From NCBI RefSeq assembly GCF_004011695.2, contig NC_082407.1, positions 1,798,001 to 1,862,000 of the forward strand: a stretch of 64,000 nucleotides of DNA, in the 5' to 3' direction. Position numbers and translations under genes: made by a program. Source of the stretch: Ascochyta rabiei. Lineage: Eukaryota > Ascomycota > Dothideomycetes > Pleosporales > Didymellaceae. The first letter of the stretch is position 1, and each line of letters starts with the position of its first letter. Under the pieces are notes generated by a model. It saw only the letters and a program-made list of their open reading frames with translations. It made no database searches and had not been told where the DNA came from. Of this stretch, positions 54,396 to 64,000 are shown piece after piece.

Positions 54396-56135
54396 CTAGT
54401 CTATCGTCACTCGCACGCCTCTATTATCCTTTGTCATGGGAATGAACATATCGTGGTCGTACGCAACATCTTCGGCTGTTGTATCTGACAAGTGCATGTG
54501 AGGCAAGACGCGCAAAGCCAATGCCGCAAGACTCAGATTGAGCTCACACAATGCAAGGCTGGCGCATGTTAGCATTGGTTTTCACGAATAACATGTAATA
54601 CTTACTTCATGCCCAAGCACGAGCGGCTTCCCTTTGAGAAGGCGAGCATGCTGTGCTCCACGTCCTTTCTTCGTTCGTTGTTCTCGTCTAGCCATCGTTC
54701 AGGGATGAAGGCGTAGGAGTTGGGAAATACCTTCTCATCATGATGAGTGATGGCAGCTGACATGCCTATCGCATAGCCTTGCGGAATGGTGTATTCGACC
54801 GGACGCTTGTTCCATTCTCCACGGAAGACTAAATTCTCCTGGGTGGGGACACGGGCCGTTCGAGCAGATACACCATATGATAGCCTTAGGCCCTCCTGGA
54901 TGACTGCTCCCAGGTATGGCAGGGTCTCAAGTTCAGTCCATGCAGGCAGCTGCTTCGGATCCTTGATAACTGACTGCAGCTCATGGCGGAGTTTGTTGAG
55001 GAGTTCCGGTTTGGTCAAGAGGTGGTATGTGATGACAGACATGGCCCAACTCGTTGTCTCTGTCCCAGCACCGATGACTCCAGCGGCTTCATCGGCCAGT
55101 CTCTGTGGCTCTTTCTCCAACGAGACCAGGTCGGACTCTAGGATAGTGCCAAAAACAGTCGGTCGGTCGTACCTGATACCCGCATCGATGTCGGCCTTTG
55201 CTTTCCTCATCTTTTCGGGAAGATCGATCTGCAGCGTACGAACCATAAGAGCAGAGCTTGGCGGCATGTAGTCAACCAAGTATTTACCCAGACCGGCGCC
55301 AGCTTTGGTCCACGGGAAGAAGCGGAAAATGAAGACAGGTCTTAGGATCGAGGCAACAGGTTCGCGAAAGTTGGGATACCAGCCTTCTTGATCCAAAAAT
55401 CCGAAGCTCTCGCCAAAGCTGTAACCGGAAATTGCATCAGAAGTGAAGCAACTGTATGCCATGGCAATGTCGAATGCCTCTTCTTCACCCGACTGTCTGA
55501 GCAGCTTGTCGCAAAGTTTTTGCGCCAGACTATGGATCTCTGGCTCCAACCTCGCAATCATTCCGCGTGAGAAAAACTTGGCCACAGGGATTCGACGTAG
55601 TCGATGTAGGTCGTGGTCTGCAGTTCCGAAGCCAGCCTGCCCGAGTCTACAGATGCAACCTTTAGCGTGTACACTTTGCATACGGTGAGGAGAGCCTACG
55701 CTGAGCCATTGATCTGGTGCACGGGCTTGTCACGTTTCCGCCCTCCAACAGCATAAATCTCATCTGCGAAGGAAATGTCGTTGCAATGCACTTCATGAGG
55801 ATTGATGCGAACGATAGGGCCTGTTATACGATGTCCATTGTCAGACTCTTGTCTCATTGATTCTGATGTGTATCTGGCTCACCGTATTGCTCATGCATCT
55901 TGCTAATCTCTTTGGTGTAGCATCCAAACTTGACGACATCGTAGTAAAATTCCGGCCAGTACGTGGCTGCTGCTAGCCTGGGACCGGGGATGCGACTCAA
56001 TGGGTGCAGAGGCGATACATTGTACAGAGCCTTGAGCAGCTGATAGACCAGCCAAAGACCAGCAAATATTAACGCATTACGGGTTGAGAGGAAAGACGTC
56101 TCTAGCGAAGGCAACACAGCGTGGACCGTCGACAT
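54396..56135 (-). CDS. Cytochrome P450 monooxygenase (trichodiene-oxygenase-like type)
   Basis: Exons are 56135..55883, 55820..55700, 55646..54606 and 54558..54396, giving 525 residues, with introns of 62, 53 and 47 nt. The N-terminal anchor ([18 protein letters not shown]) places it on the [42 protein letters not shown] and AKFFSR are typical of this fungal P450 group. The I-helix GAGTETTS, the K-helix EGLRLS (ExxR), FIPERWLD and the haem loop [11 protein letters not shown] with the Cys ligand are all present. The core is therefore catalytically intact, unlike the neighbouring ligase. The substrate is unknown; similarity by eye is to 'trichodiene oxygenase-like' annotations, which are only loosely functional. 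Confidence 0.92.
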
Positions 56136-57194
56136 GTCTGCGCAGGTGGTGAGTAGATGTGAGCTGCAGCGAAGCAGACGTTTTTTCTTTCACATGCATC
56201 GTGCGGAAATGCCAGCATTATCATTTTGGCGTGTTTTGCTGTGGAGTGCCATACCTGCATCGTCGGGGATTTGAGACAGAATTGTCGAAGGGTCCTGCTG
56301 CACAGCCAAGGTGATCCACACGCTACCGGTAGTCGCGATACGGGCCGAGAGTGGCATATCTGATTTGCTGACAATTGATATCCCGAGTCATTCGTCCCGT
56401 GCCTTTTCCACTGGCTCCAGTATTGCTGAGTCGGGACTACTTCCGCGCGATCCAGATCAGGACGGCTCTACAGACAATCAGGCTAACCGCCGGATGTACA
56501 AGCAAGCCCTTGTCCAGACCTACATGCCTGAGCATGTTAGTGTGCAGTCCACAAAGCGTTCGGTTACTTTGCATCTGGTCACCTTGAGTTCTCTGGTGGC
56601 TTGTGTGATCAGGAGATGCCAGGTCATCGGGAGGCAAAGACGGAATTCAATCTCAGTTTAGATCAACATCAGTTTACTCCTTGGATACGTTCAAACCTGA
56701 GAAGTGGCGTAAATGTATAGACAGCATTCACCGAGAAGCCTCGGGTTTTCGTCATCCATGCATGGCTCATCCAAATCGAACCCAAGCACTTGGAAGCGAA
56801 CAGAGCAGGACAGCCACAGACCTGAGCTATGACAATAAATAATTATGGATCAAGATACCAGAGTACTGGCGTACTCAAGGTATAGTCAAAGCAGCAGTAC
56901 ATGCAACACGCTATCCAATGTCTCACCACACCAACCACTGTCACGGCAAACGAAGCAAAAAGGCAAGAATGAGGGAAAGCTAAGCAGGTACATGCTTGCA
57001 ATGCTATGCTCTGATCTATGCTACCCACCGAGGGGCCTATGATGTGAACCTGATTTTGCTGTTACTCGATAGCTAGTACAATACAACCGCATAAATGCCA
57101 CGACTCCATTCAGCCTTTCTTCTTCTCGCAGAGCGGAAATACAGGTAAAGAAGGGTATAATCGAGTACGAAATGGAAAGAGAAAGTTGCCAATG
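56136..57194. other. Intergenic 1.06 kb
   Basis: P450 promoter and 3' flank of the SAS4-domain gene. No coding sequence. No motif confidently assigned. Confidence 0.5.
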
Positions 57195-58824
57195 CTACAT
57201 CGGCTGTGTATTATTCCCGCCACTCTGTCTTTCTCGCTGTCTTCTCCTCCGTTGCCGTGCGTTGTCACGCAAGAAATGCGGATCTATGTAGTCGTCCGGC
57301 AGCTCGAAGTCGTGTTCCTCGAAATCTGGTATGGGCTGCCCGAAGGCTGTGGCGTTGCGGCCGTGGCGGTGCTTGCCCATGGCTGCTGCTCTGAGATGTG
57401 GTTTTGAATAAAAGGACACGAACGGTGTTGTGGGTTCGGGTGGTGCAAAAGGTAAGAGAAAACCATGTGGTCGTGGTGGTCGTGGTGAACGTTTGGGTTT
57501 AGGGGGCTCTGGCTCTTTCGGCTGTGGGGCGTTCGCATGGTGTGTCCGGCCGTTCGCCTTGGAGACGTCTGAGGCTTCTGACTCTTCGCCGTCGTCATCC
57601 TCGTCTTCTGTTCGAGCAGCAAGCGCAGCTTCCTTCTCGGCTCTTATGCGCTTCTCCTCCTGCTTCCAGACACGGAACTTGTCGACAAGGGCTTCTACCT
57701 CCTTGATGAAGTAGTCTCGTTTCGGCTCCCAGTCTCTCGTCTCACCCGCCGTGACGCCTGTTATGCCCATGACCCTCAACCAGTCAGGCCCTTGCAGGCC
57801 GTCGAGGAGTCGCTCCAGCTGCTGCTTCTCGTGCATGGCGCGCTCCTTTTCGATGTTGCGCAGCTGCTTCTCTTTCCGTTCGGCGCGGCGGTGTTGCGCG
57901 AAGAAGTGAGCGTCAGCCAGCGGGTCATCCTCGCCATCACCTCGAATGTGCCTGGCTATGGTGCTGTAGTCTAGTACTTGGAAGGTGGTGGAGGACTGTG
58001 CAGGTGGCAGCGAGGGGTGGGAGGTGTCGCGTGCAGGCGTGGGAGCGCTTTGTTTTCGTGGTCGTGTTGGAGTGAGGGATTTGCGACAAGGCTGAGGCGA
58101 GGCAGGTACGGGGGTTTTGGACTTGGAGGGCTCGTCGACTATGTATATGGGGGTGTCGACGTCGAGGTACTCTGCAAGCAAAGGTCAGGCAACATGTCAG
58201 GGCAGCAGCACGCGACGTACCAGACGGCTTGGGCAGGCCTGCAATGATGTCGTCGTAGGTCGAGAAGTAGACAGCCAGGTCGCTCTTCAGGCGCGAGCCG
58301 CCGTCTGAGCTCCTCAGGCTCCTCCTGTCCTTGGACTTGGGGTCTGCTGCCGGCGCCGGCACGGCAAGCTTGCCTGCGCTGGCTGGCCGCGGCGTAGAGC
58401 GTCCAGAGGGCACGTCGTCGGCATCGAGGCCCAGCAGCGTGTGCACGCCATTGGTTATGCGCGCCAATTCGCCGTGTGGCTGCTGGACGAGCACTTTGGT
58501 CGGCGGCCTGGCCTCGGGCGCGTCATCCAGCGCTGCAGAGGGCCGCTTCCTCGAGGCGGCGCGGGGCGGCGGTGGGCGTGGTGGGCGTGGTGGGCGTGGT
58601 GGGCGTAGTGGGCGCGCGGGCGACGCTTCTATCTGCTTGACCGACTTCTCATCGTCGCCGAGGACGAGCAGCGGGCCACTTTTGCTCGAACGGCGCGTCG
58701 AGACGGTGGTGCTGTGGGGGCTGCTGCGGTCAGCGTCGTCAGGCGCGACAGGCGCGAAGGTGAGCCTGGTCTGCACGAGACGCTCAGTCGACGAGCGCAT
58801 CGGAGGCCGGGCGAGGTTGGCCAT
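57195..58824 (-). CDS. SAS4-domain protein (something-about-silencing 4-like)
   Basis: Exons are 58824..58221 and 58171..57195, with a 49-nt intron, giving 526 residues. The N-terminal third is disordered with a PPRPPRPPR tract from a GGTGGGCGT repeat (58569-58613). The SAS4 domain is at about 285-375: HRRAERKEKQLRNIEKERA, LERLLDGLQGPDWLRVMGITG, REVEAL-like KEVEALVDKFRVWKQEEKRIR. The C terminus is acidic then Pro-rich, ending with DDYIDPHFLRDNARQRRRRQ. In yeast, Sas4 is part of the SAS acetyltransferase complex (Sas2-Sas4-Sas5) that acetylates H4K16 and limits silencing. In filamentous fungi the partner complex is less certain. A nuclear location is expected. Confidence 0.85.
58569..58613 (-). 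repeat. In-frame 9-bp repeat coding Pro-Pro-Arg
   Basis: Five GGTGGGCGT units (plus strand) inside the SAS4-domain gene, giving a PPRPPRPPRPP run. Length variation would stay in frame. Confidence 0.85.
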
Positions 58825-59443
58825 GGTGCTGCTGGAGGCGTCTCTGGTTTCGCAGGGTCATCTTTCAATCACTGCGACGCATAGCTGCCATGGGGGGTTG
58901 TCGCGCTGGGTCAGGGCAAATCTGGCGCAACGGCGTTAGGGAGGTTGGCCCTCAAGCTCACTCGGCCGCCTCTCCAGCAGACGGCAGCTACAGACGCTCA
59001 CTTCACCTTCACCAGACTACCCGTGGGCCCAGAGTAAGCCTTGTAAAATAACTTTCTCCGCGTCCTGCCGCAATTTACCACGACAACCATCGAATCAAAC
59101 CGCAGGAACTCCGACGAGTTGCCCTCCACCTAGCTTGACGCCACACTTGGGCGCAGCAAATCAGGCGACACGCACGCTGCTGAGCTGCGGCACCCAACGT
59201 CGAAAAAACTGTCTTTGATGTGCAACATGTTTGAACTTGGTGAGCTTGCGCAATGAGGGGCTTCAAGCTCATGCACGGCTTCGGGCACTGCACATTATCT
59301 ATCTACAGCACCTTCACCTTGCGCGTCAGAAGGGTGCGCCACACCTCACCACATCATCACAGATCTTCCCAACCATGCCATGGCATGTTTTTCAATCAGT
59401 ATGTAAAACGCAAACGGTTCCCATGCATCCGCTCGTCTTGTGT
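58825..59443. other. Intergenic 0.6 kb
   Basis: Promoter of the SAS4-domain gene and 3' flank of the PX-protein gene. No gene was seen. Confidence 0.5.
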
Positions 59444-60406
59444 TTACGAGAACAAAAACTCTTTTAACACTGGTGATCCCGCAAACTCCGGGTTGAGTAA
59501 GATGCAACTATGAATACATGTCAGTCGATAAATTGCTAGCGCGGACGTTGGCAACAAACTTCAAAAAGTACGATAGACCCTGCTTTCGCCGTTCGAGGAA
59601 TCTCGGTCTGAATCGAGCTGCACCGTTCGTGTCAGCACTGGGTCACAACAAGTGGGGTGAGCGGGTGAGTTGGTGAGCTGAGCGCACGTGACTTACACAC
59701 TACAGACTTGGGTGGGAACTGTGGCATGGAACCCACAGCATACGGAAATGTCCGCACAAGCTTTTGGTGGAGGTCTTCAAACTCAGAATACCTGGAGCGG
59801 GGTCAGCCGGGCCGCAAGCAGAGACACGGGCAGTACCAACCTCTTACGTATCTTTATCGGGCCGCCCTGCGGTTTGTTGGTCAGTCAAACGCTGCTGTAG
59901 TTTGACACACTTGAAGATGGATAGACTGCGGCATGCTTCCCGGTAGTTCCCTGCACGACTCGTCCTTTCGGGAACGCGCAAACCATTGATTCGCTCTGGG
60001 GAAGCAGCTCAAGCGAACCAATATGTGGGCCACGTACACCAATGCTCAATTAGGGTGAGGCTCGCGAAGGACTTACATCGAGTGTCTCGACTGTGCAGTT
60101 CCACACGACGTAGGCTCCCAGACCCGGTGCGGTGCCGCTGACCACGACATAGTCGTCAATCGTTACATGCTTTGCCCAGAGCACCTTGCACTGCTCAGAG
60201 CCCTCGTCAGTGTGGTCTTCGAGCGCAATACGAGCTCCGGCGTCCGAGGTGTACGAGCTCAGACGACTGCCATTCCGCTCGTGCTTCTGCCAGTAGGGCG
60301 GGACTACGCTGTTCCGCTCTGGACGAGCGGTGGCAAGTTTTGCCCCATCTTCACGGGACGGTGATGGGGGGCTTTCGTTGACAGTGTTAGAGCTCACCGG
60401 CTCCAT
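59444..60406 (-). CDS. YPT35: PX-domain protein of YPT35 type
   Basis: Five exons, 60406..60077, 59866..59841 (26 nt), 59791..59697, 59617..59560 and 59507..59444, giving 190 residues. All phases match and all introns are GT-AG (210, 49, 79, 52 and 52 bp or less). The joined protein has a disordered N terminus with PPYW and LEDHTDEGSEQCKVLWAKHV, then a complete PX domain: VTIDDYVVVSG, YVVWNCTVETLD, GGPIKIRKRYSEFEDLHQKL, FPPKSVV, RFRPRFLERRKQGLSYFL and a C-terminal LNPEFAGSP. The PX phosphoinositide signature (RKRYSEF, RRKQGL) is intact. Yeast Ypt35 is an endosomal/vacuolar adaptor that recruits Vps13 to contact sites through a PxP-like motif. Only the first exon is evident as a long frame; the gene was assembled by hand. 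Confidence 0.88.
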
Positions 60407-60742
60407 CCATCTGCAAGGTAGTGGGCTGGGCGGGAGACGCGTCAAACGAGAAGACGGAAGTAGCAGATAGAAATGCGTGAAAGATGAGGGGTAGATATGG
60501 GCTTTGAGGTGGGACGGCGCTGCGGCCAGGTGTCCTAGTGCCGTGGGCAGTGAGCGACAGAGAGCTGGCTTTGCTTTTGCCTCGTTTTGGCGTCCCAGCC
60601 GGATGATGCGCAGATACGGGATGCTGGACCCTGGTCACGGCGGGCAGAACGCCGCGTCATGACTGGTCAATGGCCGAGAGGCGGTCTGCATCCCTTCCGG
60701 AGCTCACCCGACAAGGAACCTGGGACAGCATTTCGATGCTCG

Positions 60743-60790
60743 TTCGTGCTGATTGTGCTGTTCGTGCTGTTCGTGCTGTTCGTGCTGTTC
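60743..60790 (+). repeat. GTGCTGTTC 9-bp tandem repeat
   Basis: About five units. On either strand it gives short Cys-Ser or Thr-Asn-Ser open frames that are repeat artefacts. Confidence 0.85.
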
Positions 60791-61000
60791 CACGGCAAGT
60801 GGCCAGCACCAGGACGCGCAATCCAGCGGCACACAGCATCTAGCGGGACATGCAGCGCGGCTCCGCGGCTCTGCTGGCCCAAAATGGCTCAAGCGAGGCA
60901 ATTCGAGTGGCGGGAAGATACTCCAAGTTCCAAGCTAGTGAGATCGAGATAGGCCCATGCACTGTACGTGCGCCATTGCCGTCCTCATGATCGTTCCCTT

Positions 61001-61006
61001 TATATA
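61001..61006 (+). promoter_or_regulatory. TATA-box-like element of the GPI protein gene
   Basis: TTTATATACC about 310 bp upstream of the ATG at 61318. This distance implies a leader of roughly 250-280 nt if used. Confidence 0.4.
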
Positions 61007-61317
61007 CCGGACGGCGCCCTCCAACCTTCCCGCCCACACTCACGTTCGTTGTTGAGAATTGCCACCTTGCAGAAGCGCTTGTCTCGTCAACAGTTTGGTT
61101 CTATTGTCACCGTCTGTCGCTGACTGCCGCCTCCTCTCTTGAAATTACATACTTGTTGGTTTCCAAGCAAAGAAAGGTACGTGCATTCCAAACTACTGTA
61201 CTCTCCGCATCGACAGCCAATCTCCTCGGAACATCAAAGCTCACTCTCTTCTACAGTTCTCTCCTGCGAATCTCTCCAAACCCCTCCAAACCTCACAACA
61301 TCCTCCACATCTACAAC

Positions 61318-62156
61318 ATGCGTTCCACACTCGCCCTCAGCCTCGCTGCCTTCGCTGGCCTTGCCACGGCTCAGACCACGACCCAGAACGACTACCCTTA
61401 CCAAATCGACCCGCAAAGTGTCTCCTCAGCCAACAGACGTATGTGCAAACATCACTCCAACTCAAGCCCATCTCTGACTTTTTCAATAGAATATTGGTGT
61501 GATCAGAACGTGGCTCAATGCCCACTCATCTGCCTCCAGCAGCCCGGTGTTACATCCTCGACTACCGAGGACAACGAATGCGACCCTGTAAGCCCCCAAG
61601 CTTTGCTCCATAGTCTGGGAACGTGCGGGGAGGGTTCGGACCGAAGTCGTGGTGTTCAGCCTGACCTGATTGCCATTGGCCAGCCCTTCCTTGCGCCTCC
61701 CAACAGTTTCAACATTTCTCAGAACCTCAGCTAACAAACTCACAGGACCAGCTGACCTACTCTTGCGTTTGCGACAACGGCGTTGCTCCCAACATCACCC
61801 AATACTCGCAGACCCTTCCCTTCTACATCTGCCAGGAGTGGGGTAATCAGTGTGTAACCAACTGCAACGGCGACAACACCTGTGCCAACAGCTGCCGCGC
61901 TGACCACCCCTGCGGTGCTCAGTCTCCCTTCCTGGGCAACTCGACCACTTCGAGCACCATGTCGTCTACATCTGCCCCCACCGGGTCTGCTGCTACAAAC
62001 ACCATCCCTGTTACTGGTTTTGGAGGTGGCGGCGCCACCTCTACCGCTAGCGGCGGATCGACCGGTGCTGCTGCTGCCACCTTCGTCCCTGGTGCAGCCA
62101 CCAGCATGGCTGTCCTCTTCGGCAGCGTATTCCTTGGCTTCGCCGTCCTCCTCTAG
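61318..62156 (+). CDS. Cys-rich GPI-anchored secreted protein
   Basis: Exons are 61318..61438, 61490..61587 and 61746..62156, with introns of 51 and 158 nt, giving 209 residues. The signal peptide (LALSLAAFAGLATAQ) is followed by a compact Cys-rich domain: NRQYWCDQNVAQCPLICLQ, DNECDPDQLTYSCVCDNG, FYICQEWGNQCVTNCNGDN and SCRADHPCG. About 12 cysteines suggest a disulfide-stabilised fold. A Ser/Thr/Gly stalk and a C-terminal GPI signal (AATSMAVLFGSVFLGFAVLL) complete it. I believe this pattern is a conserved fungal family of GPI proteins of unknown function (DUF7707-type); that family name is from memory and unverified. A surface or wall role is inferred. Confidence 0.85.
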
Positions 62157-62813
62157 GCCTTGGACTATCCACATTGTCTCATCTTAACTGTTTGATAGCA
62201 TCATCTCTCTTCTAGATCTCTTCCATGCATAGCGTTCAGGATTACATTACAGTCATTTCACCACCACCACACAGATACCCACAGGGACTTGCCGCTCATT
62301 TGAAAGCATCTGGGAGTTTTAATTAGCAAGGCGCATTATTTAGGGTGCGATTAATATTGGCAAAAGTAGCCTTCGCACCATCGTCATCGTCACCATGTAG
62401 CCCGGAGTTTTTTTAGTTCAACAAGATCAGCGTGGAGTTTTGGCGACTACCAAAACTTATCTGCCAACCCAATCCAACCCTTCCTCTGTCGAAGTGACGT
62501 TTGCGTGATGCATTGCCCTTGCTTTTCCTGGCCTTTGGGATGGAGACAGATGTCGTAGTATCACCATGGCTGTTGCCGAACAAGTCAAGCGTACAACGGG
62601 TGGCAGACTCAATCGCGTGTCACAAGGGAGAGTACACATGAGTACAAGCACAAGGCAACGAACAGCGACCATCAGCACCAACCCATGACTGCGCCGTGTC
62701 TTTGTTTAAAAAAAAACCCAGTGCATTCCAATCTAGTCTTTTGTATATCATTTCAATACCCCCAAAAAATCAAAATTGTAGCTCTTCACACTCATAACTC
62801 ATAGAACCCCCCA
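62157..62813. other. Convergent intergenic 0.66 kb
   Basis: 3' UTRs of the flanking genes; contains AATTAGCA-rich AT patch (62320-62360) and A-runs near 62709 and 62765. No gene was seen. Confidence 0.5.
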
Positions 62814-64000
62814 CTACCGCCAATTCCTCATGCCAGGCCCATGTCTCTCCGCCCATCCAGCCCAGTACTTATCCAGCCTCTCCCGGGCATTGACGTAGAC
62901 GGGACAGTTGGGCAGTGATGACCCAGTGGTGTCGGATAGCTTGCACGTGGCCCAGTCCCTGTCAGCAGGGCCTTCGGGAATAGCGATGCAATATGTAGGC
63001 GGCGCAACGGAAGAGCCGGCTTGCCATCCGTTGCTGGTGTGTCTAGAGTGAGGAGGCGTTGGGAGGTATTGCGCTGCAGGAGCAGGAGCAGAGGCGTGGT
63101 GTGTAGGTCTTCCTGCAGCAGCACGGTGCTTCCTTGTGGGTGGCATCTCGAACCCGCCGTCTTGGCTCAGCAGGTCGGCTATGGTGTAGCCTCCCATGCC
63201 TGAACTTGATTCGGAGCGAGGTTGAGTAGGCCAGCGCTGGACATTGGTTGGGTTGGGGCCTACAGTTGAAGACTCAGACAACAGTGAGTCAACAGAAGAC
63301 GCCCGCAAGGCGCCCGTTAGCGGCTCCATCTCTGGAACAGATGCAGCGACCTGCTTTGGCTTGAGCTGGGGTGTTGATGGGAGATTGTAGTGCTGTGATA
63401 GTGGGAAACGCAACAGTTCGAGCGGACTGATCTCGTATGGACGGCCAGTGATCTGCGACAGGTCGTCCACATTGATGGTCGCGGTGCTAGCAAACCTCAG
63501 ATGCGGAGCGGCAGGTACCGGGATTTTTGAAGCATCAACGGGTTTGGAGACCGAGGTGCAACGAACAGGAGGAGGTGGTGCTCGTCGCTCAAACTGAGGG
63601 GCGCCGTCGTAGATCACGATACCAGGCCTCGATGCCCGAGTTCTTCTCGAGAATGAAGTTTCTAGGTACCGTGGAACTTGTGTACTGGGACTGAGAGTTT
63701 CGGTATCCTCCTCATCAATCTCATCCTGAGCTGGCGACTTTCCTCGTTTCTTTCTTTCTTTGCTGGACTTTGACCGCCACGACGGGACCGAGAAGTAAGA
63801 GTCCTTGGAAGTCTTTGACAGTGACTCTGTCGATGATCTTGCTGATAGCTTTACTGGCGGTTTTGCTGATAGTCTTGCCGGCGAAGGGGATGTATCTGTC
63901 AGACGTCGGGTGGCTTTACAGATGGCACACTTTGTAACAGTGCACTTCGTTAAGTGACGTTGCCATCGCACAGAGTTCCTCCAATCGCTCCCACCGGCCG
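62814..64000 (-). CDS. Protein of unknown function (5' end off the right edge)
   Basis: The minus-strand frame is open from the right edge to a stop at 62814, at least 395 residues; the start lies outside the window. The first visible residues include HLTKCTVTKCAICKATRRL, a Cys cluster that could belong to a zinc-binding module completed upstream. The rest is Ser/Pro/Thr-rich and probably disordered (SLSKTSKDSYFSVPSWRSK, KKRGKSPAQDEIDEEDTETL). The C-terminal 80 residues look more ordered (YCIAIPEGPADRDWATCKLSD, YVNARERLDKYWAGWAERHG). I do not recognise it. Confidence 0.7.
   Translation of the reverse strand, partial: AGGSDWRNSVRWQRHLTKCTVTKCAICKATRRLTDTSPSPARLSAKPPVKLSARSSTESLSKTSKDSYFSVPSWRSKSSKERKKRGKSPAQDEIDEEDTETLSPSTQVPRYLETSFSRRTRASRPGIVIYDGAPQFERRAPPPPVRCTSVSKPVDASKIPVPAAPHLRFASTATINVDDLSQITGRPYEISPLELLRFPLSQHYNLPSTPQLKPKQVAASVPEMEPLTGALRASSVDSLLSESSTVGPNPTNVQRWPTQPRSESSSGMGGYTIADLLSQDGGFEMPPTRKHRAAAGRPTHHASAPAPAAQYLPTPPHSRHTSNGWQAGSSVAPPTYCIAIPEGPADRDWATCKLSDTTGSSLPNCPVYVNARERLDKYWAGWAERHGPGMRNWR

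Larger units (their letters stand above)
60407..61317. other. Divergent intergenic 0.9 kb with 9-bp repeat
   Basis: Between YPT35 and the Cys-rich GPI gene. Holds a GTGCTGTTC array (60743-60790), a TATATA box (61001-61006) and CT-rich leader sequence. The plus-strand frame from 61139 is leader, not coding. Confidence 0.6.

Overview
The window looks like a chromosomal segment of a filamentous ascomycete, most likely a Dothideomycete. The genes are eukaryotic, with many short introns (43-80 nt is typical, GT...AG, CTAAC/CTGAC-like branch points close to the acceptor). They are closely spaced on both strands, GC-rich in coding parts, and include fungus-specific families (SUR7/PalI, Kre9/Knh1-like GPI proteins, Caf120 PH protein, rhodopsin-domain membrane proteins, SAS4 and EthD). 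The species assignment is inference only. I found no rRNA, convincing tRNA, CRISPR or transposon.

Layout. 1-7.8 kb: the 3' part of an F-box gene runs off the left edge. A 1-kb divergent intergenic region packed with tandem repeats follows, then ABP1 (ADF-H plus two SH3) and an orphan coiled-coil membrane protein. 9.5-18.2 kb: a Ser-rich unknown, a conserved short unknown, a SUR7-family membrane protein, a secreted PEBP-type protein with a 23-nt micro-exon, and an isochorismatase-like cysteine hydrolase. 19.4-26.1 kb: the mitochondrial fission dynamin DNM1, ATP synthase subunit e, and cytoplasmic dynein intermediate chain. The last two are divergent, with a CCACCT repeat reaching the dynein start codon. 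26.9-33.2 kb: two GPI-type Ser/Ala-rich wall proteins, then an unusual locus where a first coding exon and its leader are duplicated in tandem in front of one shared 3' exon. 33.5-46.9 kb: a SET-MYND protein, TAF2 (TFIID) and the CCR4-NOT-associated PH protein Caf120.

47.2-56.1 kb is an accessory-looking patch: a decayed acyl-CoA ligase with an in-frame stop, an EthD protein, an orphan with a SAP-like N terminus, a rhodopsin-domain membrane protein and a cytochrome P450, separated by long non-coding gaps. It resembles the remnant of a catabolic or secondary-metabolite locus. 57.2-64 kb returns to housekeeping: a SAS4-domain protein, a five-exon PX protein of the YPT35 type, a Cys-rich GPI protein, and a partial unknown running off the right edge.

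Housekeeping themes are actin/endocytosis (ABP1, SUR7), organelle dynamics (DNM1, ATP synthase e, dynein IC, YPT35) and transcription/chromatin (TAF2, Caf120, SAS4, SET-MYND). Nothing suggests that these genes form one operating unit. The best candidates for something undescribed are the duplicated-first-exon locus (32.1-33.4 kb), the two orphans (5.9-7.8 kb and 50.3-51.2 kb), and the decayed metabolic patch.
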